Positions 26,564 through 34,739 are shown, numbered from the stretch's first letter. The stretch is 34,863 nt of DNA from Bacteroidales bacterium (GCA_012522795.1 JAAYJT010000049.1:1-34863); one strand, 5' to 3'. Numbers and translations are program-made. Notes: generated by a model not told the origin, from the sequence alone.

Positions 26564-28030
26564 ATGAAAAACAAGGAAAAAGAACCTGAAAGGGAAAAGC
26601 AACCTGAGGCAGGTAAAAAAAGATATTCTTCAAGAACTTCAGAAGAAAACAGAAAATTTTCTAGCAAGAAAACGGAAAAAGATAAAAAACCTTATAAAAG
26701 AGTAGAATCATCAGATTATCGAAAGGAAAAATCATTCAAATCAGGAAAAGAAAAATCTTCTGGTTCAACAAGGCGCTCAAACTCAGATTCTTTTAAGGAA
26801 AAGAGATACGGTGAAGAAAGAAAAAGACCGTATAAACGGACAGAAGAAAAGCCCCCGTATAAAAGATCAGGGGCATCGGATGCCGAAAGACATAGTGATC
26901 AAGGTCCTTATCAGAAACATTATTACGGTTCCGAAAGGAGACGTTCATTTTCGCGGGATGATGAAGCAGATAAAAGGCGTAATATAAGAAGTGGTAAAAA
27001 ATATAGTGAAGGCAGAGATACTGAAGCAGGAAAGCGCTCGGACTCAGGGTTTTATAAGGAAAAGAGATACGGTGAAGAAAGAAAAAGACCGTATAAACGG
27101 ACAGAAGAAAAGCCCCCGTATAAAAGATCAGGAGCATCGGATTCTAGAAAATACAGGGATCAGGATTCAAATCAGAAACGTTATCATGGTTTTGAAAGGA
27201 AGCGTTCATTTTATATGGACGAAGATTTAGGATATGATAGAAATAAAGGCAGACGAACAAGGTATGGTGAAGAAAAACCTGCTGAAAAAACTTCCCGTCC
27301 TGTAAAAGCTGATCCGACTACTCCTATACGTTTGAATAAGTTTATTGCAAATGCCGGAGTATGTTCAAGGCGTGAGGCTGATAAATACATTGAAAGCGGT
27401 GCTGTAAAAGTAAATGGTGTAATTATAACCGAACTCGGTACCAAAGTAAGCCCAACAGATAAAGTACAGCTTGGAGATCAGACCCTTTCATCTGAAAAGC
27501 TTCGCTATGTTTTGCTTAATAAACCCAAAGGCTATATTACCACTTCTGACGATCCTTTTAAACGAAATACGGTAATGATGCTTGTGGAAGATGCCTGTAG
27601 AGAAAGGATTTATCCGGTTGGCAGACTAGACCGTAACACCACCGGACTTTTGCTTTTCACAAATGATGGAGAACTTACCAAACGGTTGACACATCCGCGT
27701 TTTGGGGTTCGGAAAGTTTACGATATAGAACTCGACAAGCCGCTAACAAAAAAAGATATGGAAACCATTGCCGGAGGAGTTGAACTGGAGGAGGATATTA
27801 TTTCAATTGATGATATTGCGTATGTTGATTATGGTCAAAGCCGTAAACATATTGGAATTATACTTCATTCCGGACAAAATAGGGTTGTAAGAAGAATTTT
27901 TGAAAAATTCGGTTATGAGGTAATTAAACTCGACAGGGTGATGATAGGCAGTCTTACGAAGAAAAATCTACCACGTGGAAAATGGAGAAATTTAAATGAT
28001 TCAGAAATAAGAATGCTGAAACGATTATAA
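26564..28030 (+). CDS. RsuA/RluB-family rRNA pseudouridine synthase with long basic N-terminal extension
   Basis: A 488-aa protein. Residues from about 252 are a standard RsuA/RluB-type enzyme: an S4 domain (RLNKFIANAGVCSRREADKYI), then the catalytic domain with GRLDRNTTGLLLFTNDG (catalytic D356) and a C-terminal HSGQNRVVRRIFEKFGYEV segment. It probably modifies 23S rRNA; the family does not fix the target uridine. The first 250 residues are Lys/Arg/Glu/Ser-rich and low in hydrophobics, so probably disordered and RNA-binding. They contain two copies of a block around RYGEERKRPYKRTEEKPPY (see repeat). Such basic extensions occur in other Bacteroidota homologues. An exact -7 box precedes the ATG and a terminator follows. 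Confidence 0.92.
   Translation: MKNKEKEPEREKQPEAGKKRYSSRTSEENRKFSSKKTEKDKKPYKRVESSDYRKEKSFKSGKEKSSGSTRRSNSDSFKEKRYGEERKRPYKRTEEKPPYKRSGASDAERHSDQGPYQKHYYGSERRRSFSRDDEADKRRNIRSGKKYSEGRDTEAGKRSDSGFYKEKRYGEERKRPYKRTEEKPPYKRSGASDSRKYRDQDSNQKRYHGFERKRSFYMDEDLGYDRNKGRRTRYGEEKPAEKTSRPVKADPTTPIRLNKFIANAGVCSRREADKYIESGAVKVNGVIITELGTKVSPTDKVQLGDQTLSSEKLRYVLLNKPKGYITTSDDPFKRNTVMMLVEDACRERIYPVGRLDRNTTGLLLFTNDGELTKRLTHPRFGVRKVYDIELDKPLTKKDMETIAGGVELEEDIISIDDIAYVDYGQSRKHIGIILHSGQNRVVRRIFEKFGYEVIKLDRVMIGSLTKKNLPRGKWRNLNDSEIRMLKRL
26794..27142 (+). repeat. 88-bp near-perfect direct repeat inside the pseudouridine synthase gene
   Basis: Positions 26794-26881 and 27055-27142 are identical except for one base (G/A). 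The 261-bp offset equals 87 codons and keeps the frame. The DNA between and after the copies is also similar at the protein level (YQKHYYGSERRRSF against NQKRYHGFERKRSF), so an older duplication of about 87 codons is likely, with its core recently homogenised. Confidence 0.9.
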
Positions 28031-28046
28031 GACAACATTAATTATT

Positions 28047-28086
28047 TGCTTTATTATCAGCTTGTTAAAGCACATTTTTATTTTTT
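28047..28086 (+). terminator. Terminator of the pseudouridine synthase gene
   Basis: A 7-bp stem TGCTTTA/TAAAGCA (28047-28053 with 28066-28072) around a 12-nt loop, followed by a T-rich tract ending in six T residues at 28081-28086. The gene stop is at 28030. Confidence 0.55.
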
Positions 28087-28123
28087 GCCGAATATCCTAC
28101 TTATCAGATTGATTTTTGTGTTG

Positions 28124-28157
28124 AAAAATAGCAGATGAAGTTTCATCAATCCATCTG
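28124..28157 (-). terminator. Possible terminator of the EEP gene
   Basis: On the minus strand CAGATG/CATCTG (28152-28157 with 28132-28137) forms a stem, with an alternative inner GATGAA/TTCATC hairpin, followed by a short T run (complement of A24-A28 of 28124-28128). It is just past the stop at 28163. Confidence 0.4.
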
Positions 28158-28162
28158 AAATA

Positions 28163-29005
28163 TCATCTTTTTCTGGCGATTACCATTACTGGCCAGTGAT
28201 CTGAAGGAAGGATACCATTATGCATTTCCATCAGCACCTCATATTTAAGTGCTTTTAGTTTTCGGTCGAGGAAAATATAATCAATACGATCTTCTTTACT
28301 TTCATATTTAAAATCATTGAAAGTGTCAGCAGGTCCTTTTCTATGCAAAGCATCAAAATAAGGATCAATTAATAATTGATGATTTTTCAGGTATTCATAG
28401 GGTTCTTCTTCTGGCCCGGTATTAAGATCGCCCATAAGTACAGCATGGTGATTGCTATATTCAGGTTTTTTCAGAAAATCAACAATCAGTTGAATACTGT
28501 TAAGTCTTGCCTGTTTCCCAACATGATCAAAATGAGTATTTATTACTAGATAATTTTCATTTGATACATGGTCGTATAATGTTGCCCAGGTAGCAATTCG
28601 CGGTAAAGCGGCATCCCATCCCACAGAAACCTTTTCAGGATTCTCAGAAAGCCAGAAAACACCATTATCCAGAATTTTGAAGCGTTCAGTATTAATAAAT
28701 AATGGCGCATATTCTCCGGCGGTGGCTCCGTCATCACGACCCACACCAATACGCTGATAATTTTTCATGCCATTTTCCAGATCTATTAGCTGTCGGTGCA
28801 AAACTTCCTGAAAACCGGCTATATCGGGTTTAAAATCATGGATCTGAGCCAGTATTAATGGGTTTCGGACTTCCCACACATGAGGGAAATCTGATTCGTT
28901 GGCATAACGGATATTATAAGTCATTAAACGAATATCCTGACTTTTTACCGAACTACATAAAGACAGAATGATAAGTATCTTCAGAGCTATTGTTTTGATT
29001 TTCAC
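28163..29005 (-). CDS. Secreted endonuclease/exonuclease/phosphatase (EEP) family hydrolase
   Basis: A 280-aa protein with an N-terminal signal peptide (about 1-22, ending SSVKSQ), so periplasmic or secreted. All EEP motifs are present: TYNIRYAN (Asn), GFQEVL (metal-binding Glu), THFDHVG, GDLNTGP, DRIDYIFL and the C-terminal SDHWPV (catalytic His). The family includes DNases, sphingomyelinases and phosphatases; Bacteroidota members of this length are usually annotated only to family level. The substrate cannot be decided from the sequence. It is monocistronic, divergent from the downstream fucose-isomerase-like gene. Confidence 0.92.
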   Translation of the reverse strand: MKIKTIALKILIILSLCSSVKSQDIRLMTYNIRYANESDFPHVWEVRNPLILAQIHDFKPDIAGFQEVLHRQLIDLENGMKNYQRIGVGRDDGATAGEYAPLFINTERFKILDNGVFWLSENPEKVSVGWDAALPRIATWATLYDHVSNENYLVINTHFDHVGKQARLNSIQLIVDFLKKPEYSNHHAVLMGDLNTGPEEEPYEYLKNHQLLIDPYFDALHRKGPADTFNDFKYESKEDRIDYIFLDRKLKALKYEVLMEMHNGILPSDHWPVMVIARKR

Positions 29006-29105
29006 AGTGATAAATTTAAATTGAAAACATCAATATTGATTTAATTTTTTTACAATTTTAATGACTTTTTTAATTTAACCGGGCTTATTTCAAAAATTTC
29101 TAAGA

Positions 29106-29133
29106 AAACCAAATGCTGTCAGTTTTTTGGTTT
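29106..29133. repeat. Hairpin in the divergent EEP / isomerase-like intergenic region
   Basis: AAACCAAA (29106-29113) and TTTGGTTT (29126-29133) are perfect inverted copies separated by 12 nt. Both flanking genes start facing away from it, so it does not sit at a transcript end; an operator is possible. Confidence 0.3.
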
Positions 29134-29210
29134 CTGCGAATAAAAAACATTCTGCTAATAATTATATGCTTAGCTGATTGCATATTAACTGTCATTTAGA
29201 ATGCAATCAT

Positions 29211-29218
29211 TATTTTTG
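29211..29218 (+). promoter_or_regulatory. Predicted -7 box for the isomerase-like gene
   Basis: TATTTTTG is an exact TAnnTTTG, 15 bp before ATG 29234. It lies downstream of the alternative ATG at 29201, which would therefore not be transcribed from it; this decides the start call. Confidence 0.42.
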
Positions 29219-29233
29219 AAAAAATTTTTAACA

Positions 29234-30397
29234 ATGGAATTATTTATAAAAACGGTTGCTTTTCAGGGAGCACCGGAAGAAATACATATTAACGGACAGG
29301 AAAAATTACGTGAACTATTTCCTGAGATCAGCTTCAGGTTCGTAAGTGAAAAACCTGATCTGATTTATTTTTTATCCGGTGGCTCTGAGCAGGAGGCAGT
29401 AGCCGCAATGCAGACTGGCAAGCATTTTTTATTGCTTGCCGGATTTGAAAACAATGCTTATGCAGCAGGCATGGAAGTAAAGGCGTGGGCAGATGAAAAG
29501 AAAATATCTTCTTCTCTTGTTTCATTACATGAAGCAGAAGAAAAGAAAATATTAAATGATCATGCTCTGATATGCAGTTCGTTACGTTTGCTTAATAAAA
29601 AGCATGCAGCTCTTATCGGAAATGTTTCGAAGTGGCTGGTTGCATCTGAGTTTCCGTTTATTCTTGCCAAAGAACGTTTCGGGATAAATATACTTCATCT
29701 GCAGTGGAGTAGTTTGCCTGATTTTATGAGCTTTGATCCTGATCCGGAATTTTTTGAAGTGTTCAAACAGGCAAATAAAGACTCTTTAACGAATGAAGCC
29801 CGTTTCTATTCATTTCTTAAACATATTGTTAATGAATTCAATATCAGTGGCTTGACTGTTGAGTGTTTTCAACTTGTAAACACACGTAATATTTCTGCCT
29901 GTCTTGCTTTGGCAATGCTTAACAATATGAATATTGCAGCCGGATGCGAGGGTGATCTGGTGAGTTTGGCAGGCATGATGCTGGTACAAGCTTTAACAGG
30001 GCATATTCCATGGATGGCAAATGTTGCAGGATTTAATGGGTCAAATTTACTATTTGCTCATTGCACTGCACCGATTAACCTGCTTGATGAAATTGAACTT
30101 CCAACGCATTTTGAAACAAACAAATCTTTTGCAGTAACTGGAAAGCTAAAGATGGAGGATTTAACCATATTTCGTATGAACCAGCATTTAGACCGGGCTT
30201 TTATAAGTATCGGAAAAATTGTTTCTCAGCCCCGTCATAGTTTTGCCTGCCGGATTCAGGCTGAAATAGCTGTTTCAGAAACAGATCTTGAAAAATTACT
30301 AAAACAGCCTCTGGGTAACCACCACCTTATATTCCCGGGAGACCACAGAGAAATGCTTGCAAGGGCATGCCGGTATAAACAAGTGCAGTTAATATAG
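29234..30397 (+). CDS. Divergent L-fucose/arabinose isomerase-like protein
   Basis: A 387-aa cytoplasmic protein (ATG 29234 preferred over 29201, see the -7 box). The C-terminal half carries the sugar-isomerase signature of COG2407-like proteins: a Cys-rich NISACLALAMLNN stretch, CEGD (238-241), a LVQALTGHIPWMANV block and HCTAP (H276). In relatives the position in the WMANV block is usually a metal-binding Asp; here it is N263. The N-terminal half is poorly conserved. It is therefore either an isomerase with altered metal binding or a non-catalytic relative. No sugar kinase, aldolase or transporter is nearby to suggest a pathway, so the function remains open. Confidence 0.6.
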   Translation: MELFIKTVAFQGAPEEIHINGQEKLRELFPEISFRFVSEKPDLIYFLSGGSEQEAVAAMQTGKHFLLLAGFENNAYAAGMEVKAWADEKKISSSLVSLHEAEEKKILNDHALICSSLRLLNKKHAALIGNVSKWLVASEFPFILAKERFGINILHLQWSSLPDFMSFDPDPEFFEVFKQANKDSLTNEARFYSFLKHIVNEFNISGLTVECFQLVNTRNISACLALAMLNNMNIAAGCEGDLVSLAGMMLVQALTGHIPWMANVAGFNGSNLLFAHCTAPINLLDEIELPTHFETNKSFAVTGKLKMEDLTIFRMNQHLDRAFISIGKIVSQPRHSFACRIQAEIAVSETDLEKLLKQPLGNHHLIFPGDHREMLARACRYKQVQLI

Positions 30398-30524
30398 CAG
30401 GGTGTAAGATCGTTTTTAGTTGGTTCATGAAAATAACTTTTAGTGGTTTGATAATTCAATAAGACTTAATAAAAAAACAAAACACTGATTTACTGAACTT
30501 ATTAGTATTTTTCTTGTTTATTAC

Positions 30525-30552
30525 TTGAAAAGCCTTAAAAGTTTTAAATTTG
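30525..30552 (+). promoter_or_regulatory. Predicted promoter of the metal-related cluster
   Basis: TTG at 30525-30527, a 17-bp spacer, then TAAATTTG (30545-30552), an exact -7 box, 16 bp before the ATG at 30569. Confidence 0.5.
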
Positions 30553-30568
30553 CAGCTTTAATCAAACA

Positions 30569-31063
30569 ATGAGATTGCAACGGATTTACAAGATACTCTC
30601 TGTTTTTCTTGTTACACTGATACTGTTTTTTACTATCGGAGTTTCAGTGTACAGGCATTATTGTGCATGTACTAGTAAGGCCATTGTTTCTGCATTTATC
30701 GAATCAGTATGCGATAACGATAATGGTAGATCCTGCTGTGCTTTGTTACCAGAACAGGAGCATAAGTGTTGTGCTTCTGATATTCCAGGTACAACTGAAT
30801 CACACAATAGTTGTGATATAGCAGGAGCCTGCAAAACTGAGACTAGCATATTTCAGATAGAATCAGAATATCAGGTTTCTCAGGAAAAGTTGCAAAAAGC
30901 AGATTTTATCACAGAAATTTTAATTATTTTTGATAATATCAGTATTTATGAGAAACCGATATTAATTTCTTCTTCTTTTTATATTGATACTTCACCCCCT
31001 CGTATTGGCAGGGAATTCCTTATTTCCGTACAGCAGCTTAAATTAGACATTCCTGTTTGCTAA
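30569..31063 (+). CDS. HYC_CC_PP-type Cys-rich membrane-anchored protein
   Basis: A 164-aa protein. One N-terminal hydrophobic segment (about 9-28) anchors or exports it; HYCAC follows at 30-34. It then has a Cys-rich section (SCC near 55-57, KCC near 66-68 and further single Cys) and a C-terminal SPPRIG. This HYC...CC...PP layout matches a Bacteroidota family named for those motifs and of unknown function, typically found beside TonB receptors and HMA proteins, as here. About ten Cys in an exported protein suggest metal binding. The link to copper is an inference from the neighbourhood, not shown by this sequence. Confidence 0.75.
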   Translation: MRLQRIYKILSVFLVTLILFFTIGVSVYRHYCACTSKAIVSAFIESVCDNDNGRSCCALLPEQEHKCCASDIPGTTESHNSCDIAGACKTETSIFQIESEYQVSQEKLQKADFITEILIIFDNISIYEKPILISSSFYIDTSPPRIGREFLISVQQLKLDIPVC

Positions 31064-31069
31064 ATCTAT

Positions 31070-31101
31070 AACCGGAAACATTCCGGTTTCTATGGTTTTT
31101 T
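31070..31101 (+). terminator. Hairpin between the HYC_CC_PP gene and the TonB receptor gene
   Basis: AACCGGAA (31070-31077) and TTCCGGTT (31081-31088) pair perfectly around a 3-nt loop, with six T residues at 31096-31101 seven bases later. The displaced T run suggests partial termination or mRNA stabilisation inside the operon rather than a full stop. Confidence 0.45.
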
Positions 31102-31145
31102 AGCCATATTTAAATTTTAGCTATTCAATTATAAAACAGGAATTT

Positions 31146-33359
31146 ATGAAATCAATAATTAAAATATCATTTATCGTTTTTTTAATATTAACTGGTTTTG
31201 TTCTACAGGCCCAGGATATTAAAGGTGTAGTTTATGAGAAAACCGATCACGGACATAAACATCCGCTTCCAGGAGCCAATGTTTTTTGGTCTGGTACACA
31301 AACTGGTACAGCCACAGATGATAAAGGTAATTTTGCTATCAACAGGATCAAAGACAATAACCAATTAATTATCAGTTATATAGGGTATAGAACTGATACT
31401 GTCACCATTACTCCACAACAAAGGCGTGTTGAAGTTTCGTTAGAAGCTATCGTTGAACTTAGTGGTGCTGAAGTTACAGCTCGTTTGGCCGGTAGTCATT
31501 TTTCAACTTTAAACCCCATTCAAACTCAGACAATTACACGTGGTGAATTACAAAAAGCAGCATGTTGCAATCTTTCAGAAAGTTTTGAAACAAATGCATC
31601 TATTGATGTTTCATATGCTGATGCTGTTTCTGGGGCAAAGCAAATCATGCTTCTAGGAATTCCGGGTAAATACAGTCAGATGCTTTTTGAAAATATTCCT
31701 AATTTAAGAGGTTTATCATCCACTTATGGATTGATGTATATTCCGGGACCTTGGATGGAATCAATACAGGTTAGCAAAGGAACCTCTTCGGTTACTAATG
31801 GTTTCGAGTCGGTTTCGGGTCAGATAAATGTAGAATATAAAAAGCCGGAGAATAGTGAAAAGCTTCATTTTGAACTTTTTGCAGGAGATGTTGGGCAGAT
31901 TGAATTCAATTCAAATTCAGCAGTACAATTCAATGAGAACTTGAGTACAGGGCTTCTTGTCCATGCAAGTAAAACTGACAGAAAAATTGACTTTAACGGA
32001 GATTCATTTTTGGATCAGCCACTTACTGAAATGATCAATATCATGAATCGCTGGAATTATGAAAACCATCAGTGGGAAATGCGGTTTGGTGTCAATGGTT
32101 TGTACGAAAATCGTCAGGGTGGACAAATGCTAGGTATTCCTGAAAATGCTTTAAATCCGGGTAATCCATATTTAATTAAAGTGAAGACCAGGCATGCAGA
32201 AGCTTTTGCAAAGATTGGCTGGATGTCGCATAACAGGGCTGCCACCAGTATTGGCTGGATTACCGATTTTAGCTACCATGACCGCGATGCTATGTTTGGA
32301 AAGAATATATATCAGGGAACCCAACAGAGTATTTATTCAAACGTATTATTTCAGTCCTACATCAGAAATACGGCTCATACCTATACTACGGGAGCAAGTA
32401 TAATGTACGATAATTTCAGTGAAAAGCTCAACGACAGCATATTTGGTCCTCGCGAAATAGTGCCGGGTATGTTTTTTCAATACACATATAATAATTTTGA
32501 GAAGTTTTCGGCTATTGCAGGCTTAAGGCTTGACCATCATAATAAATTTGGATTTTTCTGGACACCACGTCTTCATCTCAGATACGAAATTGATACTAAT
32601 ACTATAGTAAGAGCTTCAGCTGGAATGGGTTATCGCAGTGCACGTATCATTGCTGAGAATAATAATTTACTTGCCACCTCACGTAGGATTATTTCTCTGG
32701 AAGATCCAAAAATGGAAAAAGCAGTAAATTATGGATTGAATATAACACGTAATTTCACTATTGACGGTCGTGTTATGAGTATAAATGGAGAGTTTTACAG
32801 AACAAGCTTTAAAGACCAGCTGATCGTTGATATGGACCAAAAAACTACTGAAATCCATATTTATAATCTTAATGGAGAGGCATATTCAAATAGTTTTCAG
32901 GTGGAAATGATGTGGGAGGTTCTTAAAAACTTTGATGTTGTTCTTGCATACCGGTGGAACGATGTTAAGGTAACCCAGCAGGAGCAACTGGTTCGCCAGC
33001 CTTTGGTAAATCGATATAAGGGTTTGGTAAATCTATCGTATGCAACCAATCTGCGCAAATGGCAGTTTGATTTTACTTCTCAGTTCAATGGCGATGCCAG
33101 ATTACCGGATACAAAAGCCAATCCTGAAAAATACCAGCGTCCTGAGAATTCACCTGCCTACACCATTATAAATGCTCAGGTAAGCAAATTCTTCAGAAAA
33201 TGGAGTATTTATGCCGGTGTTGAAAACCTTACAAACTTTGTTCAAAAAGACCCGGTTGTAGCGGCTGACGATCCTTTTGGCGAGTATTTTGATTCATCAA
33301 TGGTATGGGGTCCGGTTTTAGGTAGAAAAATATATGCCGGGCTTAGAGTAACTTTATAA
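31146..33359 (+). CDS. TonB-dependent outer-membrane receptor, likely metal/metallophore type
   Basis: A 737-aa outer-membrane receptor powered by TonB. It has a signal peptide (about 1-22, ending VLQAQ), a carboxypeptidase-regulatory-like domain (about 24-105), a plug domain (about 115-235) and a 22-strand barrel to the C-terminus. Two features point to metal uptake: a His-rich DHGHKHPL segment at the start of the mature protein, and AACCNLSESFETN in the plug, with a Cys pair. That plug signature recurs in receptors encoded beside HYC_CC_PP and HMA proteins. No SusD partner is present, which argues against a glycan role. The substrate (copper or another metal complex) is inferred from context. 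Confidence 0.93.
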   Translation: MKSIIKISFIVFLILTGFVLQAQDIKGVVYEKTDHGHKHPLPGANVFWSGTQTGTATDDKGNFAINRIKDNNQLIISYIGYRTDTVTITPQQRRVEVSLEAIVELSGAEVTARLAGSHFSTLNPIQTQTITRGELQKAACCNLSESFETNASIDVSYADAVSGAKQIMLLGIPGKYSQMLFENIPNLRGLSSTYGLMYIPGPWMESIQVSKGTSSVTNGFESVSGQINVEYKKPENSEKLHFELFAGDVGQIEFNSNSAVQFNENLSTGLLVHASKTDRKIDFNGDSFLDQPLTEMINIMNRWNYENHQWEMRFGVNGLYENRQGGQMLGIPENALNPGNPYLIKVKTRHAEAFAKIGWMSHNRAATSIGWITDFSYHDRDAMFGKNIYQGTQQSIYSNVLFQSYIRNTAHTYTTGASIMYDNFSEKLNDSIFGPREIVPGMFFQYTYNNFEKFSAIAGLRLDHHNKFGFFWTPRLHLRYEIDTNTIVRASAGMGYRSARIIAENNNLLATSRRIISLEDPKMEKAVNYGLNITRNFTIDGRVMSINGEFYRTSFKDQLIVDMDQKTTEIHIYNLNGEAYSNSFQVEMMWEVLKNFDVVLAYRWNDVKVTQQEQLVRQPLVNRYKGLVNLSYATNLRKWQFDFTSQFNGDARLPDTKANPEKYQRPENSPAYTIINAQVSKFFRKWSIYAGVENLTNFVQKDPVVAADDPFGEYFDSSMVWGPVLGRKIYAGLRVTL

Positions 33360-33373
33360 TACTGCAAATATAG

Positions 33374-33417
33374 GTGTTGGAGAGTTTAAATAAGACTCTC
33401 CAACACTTTAATTTTTT
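33374..33417 (+). terminator. Terminator after the TonB receptor gene
   Basis: A perfect 12-bp stem GTGTTGGAGAGT/ACTCTCCAACAC (33374-33385 with 33395-33406) with a 9-nt loop, followed by TTTAATTTTTT. It separates the receptor from the HMA gene, which would then depend on read-through or a promoter of its own. Confidence 0.85.
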
Positions 33418-33457
33418 AAACTGACAAATTTATTGGCAATTTTAAAACCTTATAAAA

Positions 33458-33775
33458 ATGAAAAACATGCAATTAATTTACAGGATCCTTCTGGCTGTTA
33501 TTGTGATTTTGTTTACAGCCGGTTATGTTTTGGCTCAGAAACCTTCAACCAAAACGAAAGTAAACATACAAACTAATATGGATTGCGAAAGTTGTAAAAA
33601 GAAGATCATTGATTACATGACTTTCGAAAAGGGAGTAACAGAGATTAGTGCTGATGTAAGTACTAAAATTGTAACCATTGAGTACCGTAACAATCGTACT
33701 ACTGAGGATAAGCTTGTTAAAGCAATTGAAAAGCTTGGTTATAAAGCCGAAGTTATAAAGGAAGATGATAAATAA
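33458..33775 (+). CDS. Exported heavy-metal-associated (HMA) domain protein
   Basis: A 105-aa protein with a signal peptide (about 1-25, ending VLAQ) and a single HMA domain with ferredoxin-like fold. The metal-binding CxxC is in MDCESC (C43, C46), and the usual KLGYKAEV closes the domain. It resembles MerP- or CopZ-like carriers but is exported, so it probably binds copper or a similar soft metal in the periplasm. It lies last in the cluster, after a strong terminator, so its expression may be lower than or separate from the receptor's. I found no exact -7 box before it. Confidence 0.9.
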   Translation: MKNMQLIYRILLAVIVILFTAGYVLAQKPSTKTKVNIQTNMDCESCKKKIIDYMTFEKGVTEISADVSTKIVTIEYRNNRTTEDKLVKAIEKLGYKAEVIKEDDK

Positions 33776-33830
33776 TTCAGAAACCTATATTGGCTAATTA
33801 TCAAAATAAAGCTCAACCGGATACATCCTT

Positions 33831-34457
33831 TTAAAAAAATTGTTTTTCCTCATCCGGGAAATCATTATAGAATTTAAGTGCTTGCAAGGGATTTTTAAAG
33901 GCAAGCCAGTCAATGATTTCCAGAGCAGTATCTTTGTTCAGTTTGCTCATTGGGAAGTGATAAATAACATGCAAACGGTCTTTCGATCTATTATCTTTTC
34001 TGTTTCTTGACTTTTTGCTCTTTTCTTCAATGATTACACGTCGGCGTATGAGAAAATCCTCCTTTAATTCAAAATTCACAAAGTCTTCATGTTTGGAGAC
34101 ATAAATATAAAAAGTCCGGATATTCTTTACTTGTGTGGGTTTAATAAAAAGCGATAACAAAAAATTTGTTTTTTGCTTTCTTCTGCTGGTATAGAAATAA
34201 TGAAGCTTATTATCCAGTTTTGATTTTTTTGAAACAGCGCTTATTTTCTTGAAAGGCTCACGATGTTCTTCAGGTAGGTCATTAACGCGTTCTGACAGAT
34301 TGAACATTATTTCAATGAAGCTGTCATAAGTTTCCTTGTTCTTTTCATAGTTTGTTTTAATAAGGTTTTTCTTTTCCAGTACCATTTTCTGAAAACTCAT
34401 TGAACGACGCTGAGATCTTTTATGTTTTCTTTCTATTTTGTCTATCCAGTGTGCCAT
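33831..34457 (-). CDS. Uncharacterised basic soluble protein
   Basis: A 208-aa protein that I do not recognise. It has no signal peptide or membrane segment and is rich in Lys and Arg, especially at 1-20 and 145-160 (KSKKSRNRKDNRSKDR). The N-terminal third is predicted helical; the rest alternates short hydrophobic strands with basic runs, ending in an aromatic/acidic tail (FPDEEKQFF). Composition suits nucleic-acid binding, but I see no known motif. It is monocistronic, converging on the HMA gene 55 bp away. An exact -7 box 62 bp upstream supports it being a real gene. Confidence 0.7.
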   Translation of the reverse strand: MAHWIDKIERKHKRSQRRSMSFQKMVLEKKNLIKTNYEKNKETYDSFIEIMFNLSERVNDLPEEHREPFKKISAVSKKSKLDNKLHYFYTSRRKQKTNFLLSLFIKPTQVKNIRTFYIYVSKHEDFVNFELKEDFLIRRRVIIEEKSKKSRNRKDNRSKDRLHVIYHFPMSKLNKDTALEIIDWLAFKNPLQALKFYNDFPDEEKQFF

Positions 34458-34518
34458 GTTAGTATTATCTGATTGATAGTCTTTGAGTTAGATTATTAGT
34501 AGTTAGTTTTAAGTTTTA

Positions 34519-34526
34519 CAAAATTA
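34519..34526 (-). promoter_or_regulatory. Predicted -7 box for the uncharacterised basic protein gene
   Basis: The minus-strand sequence is TAATTTTG, an exact TAnnTTTG, 61 bp before the ATG at 34457. No -33 element was seen. Confidence 0.33.
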
Positions 34527-34632
34527 AATGAAATTTCCCTTCAGTTAATGAATAAGGATAAAAAGCACGATTTATTATAAATTCTGGTAGAACTTTTATC
34601 TGGCAATAACAGTGTTTCGTAGTCTTTCAGGT

Positions 34633-34670
34633 ATAAAAGAGCAAGGCTGGCAAAAACCAACCCTGCTCTT
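34633..34670 (-). terminator. Terminator of the gene cut by the right edge
   Basis: A 14-bp stem (34657-34670 with 34637-34650) with a 6-nt loop. In minus-strand RNA two positions are G-U pairs, whereas in plus-strand RNA they are A-C mismatches, so the hairpin is complete only for leftward transcription. A TTTTAT tail follows on that strand. Confidence 0.7.
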
Positions 34671-34739
34671 ACGTTTTCTTAAAATAATAAGCAATTTGAT
34701 TGTATTCCTGTTTTGGCTGTTACTCTTGACTTGTCCCTT

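Noticed and set aside
26793-27137. Antisense frame with an internal duplication
   Set aside because: It only mirrors the duplicated segment of the pseudouridine synthase gene.
27970-27979. CACGTG in the pseudouridine synthase gene (also one at 31537-31542)
   Set aside because: Only the hexamer matches; the flanking arms do not fit parS.
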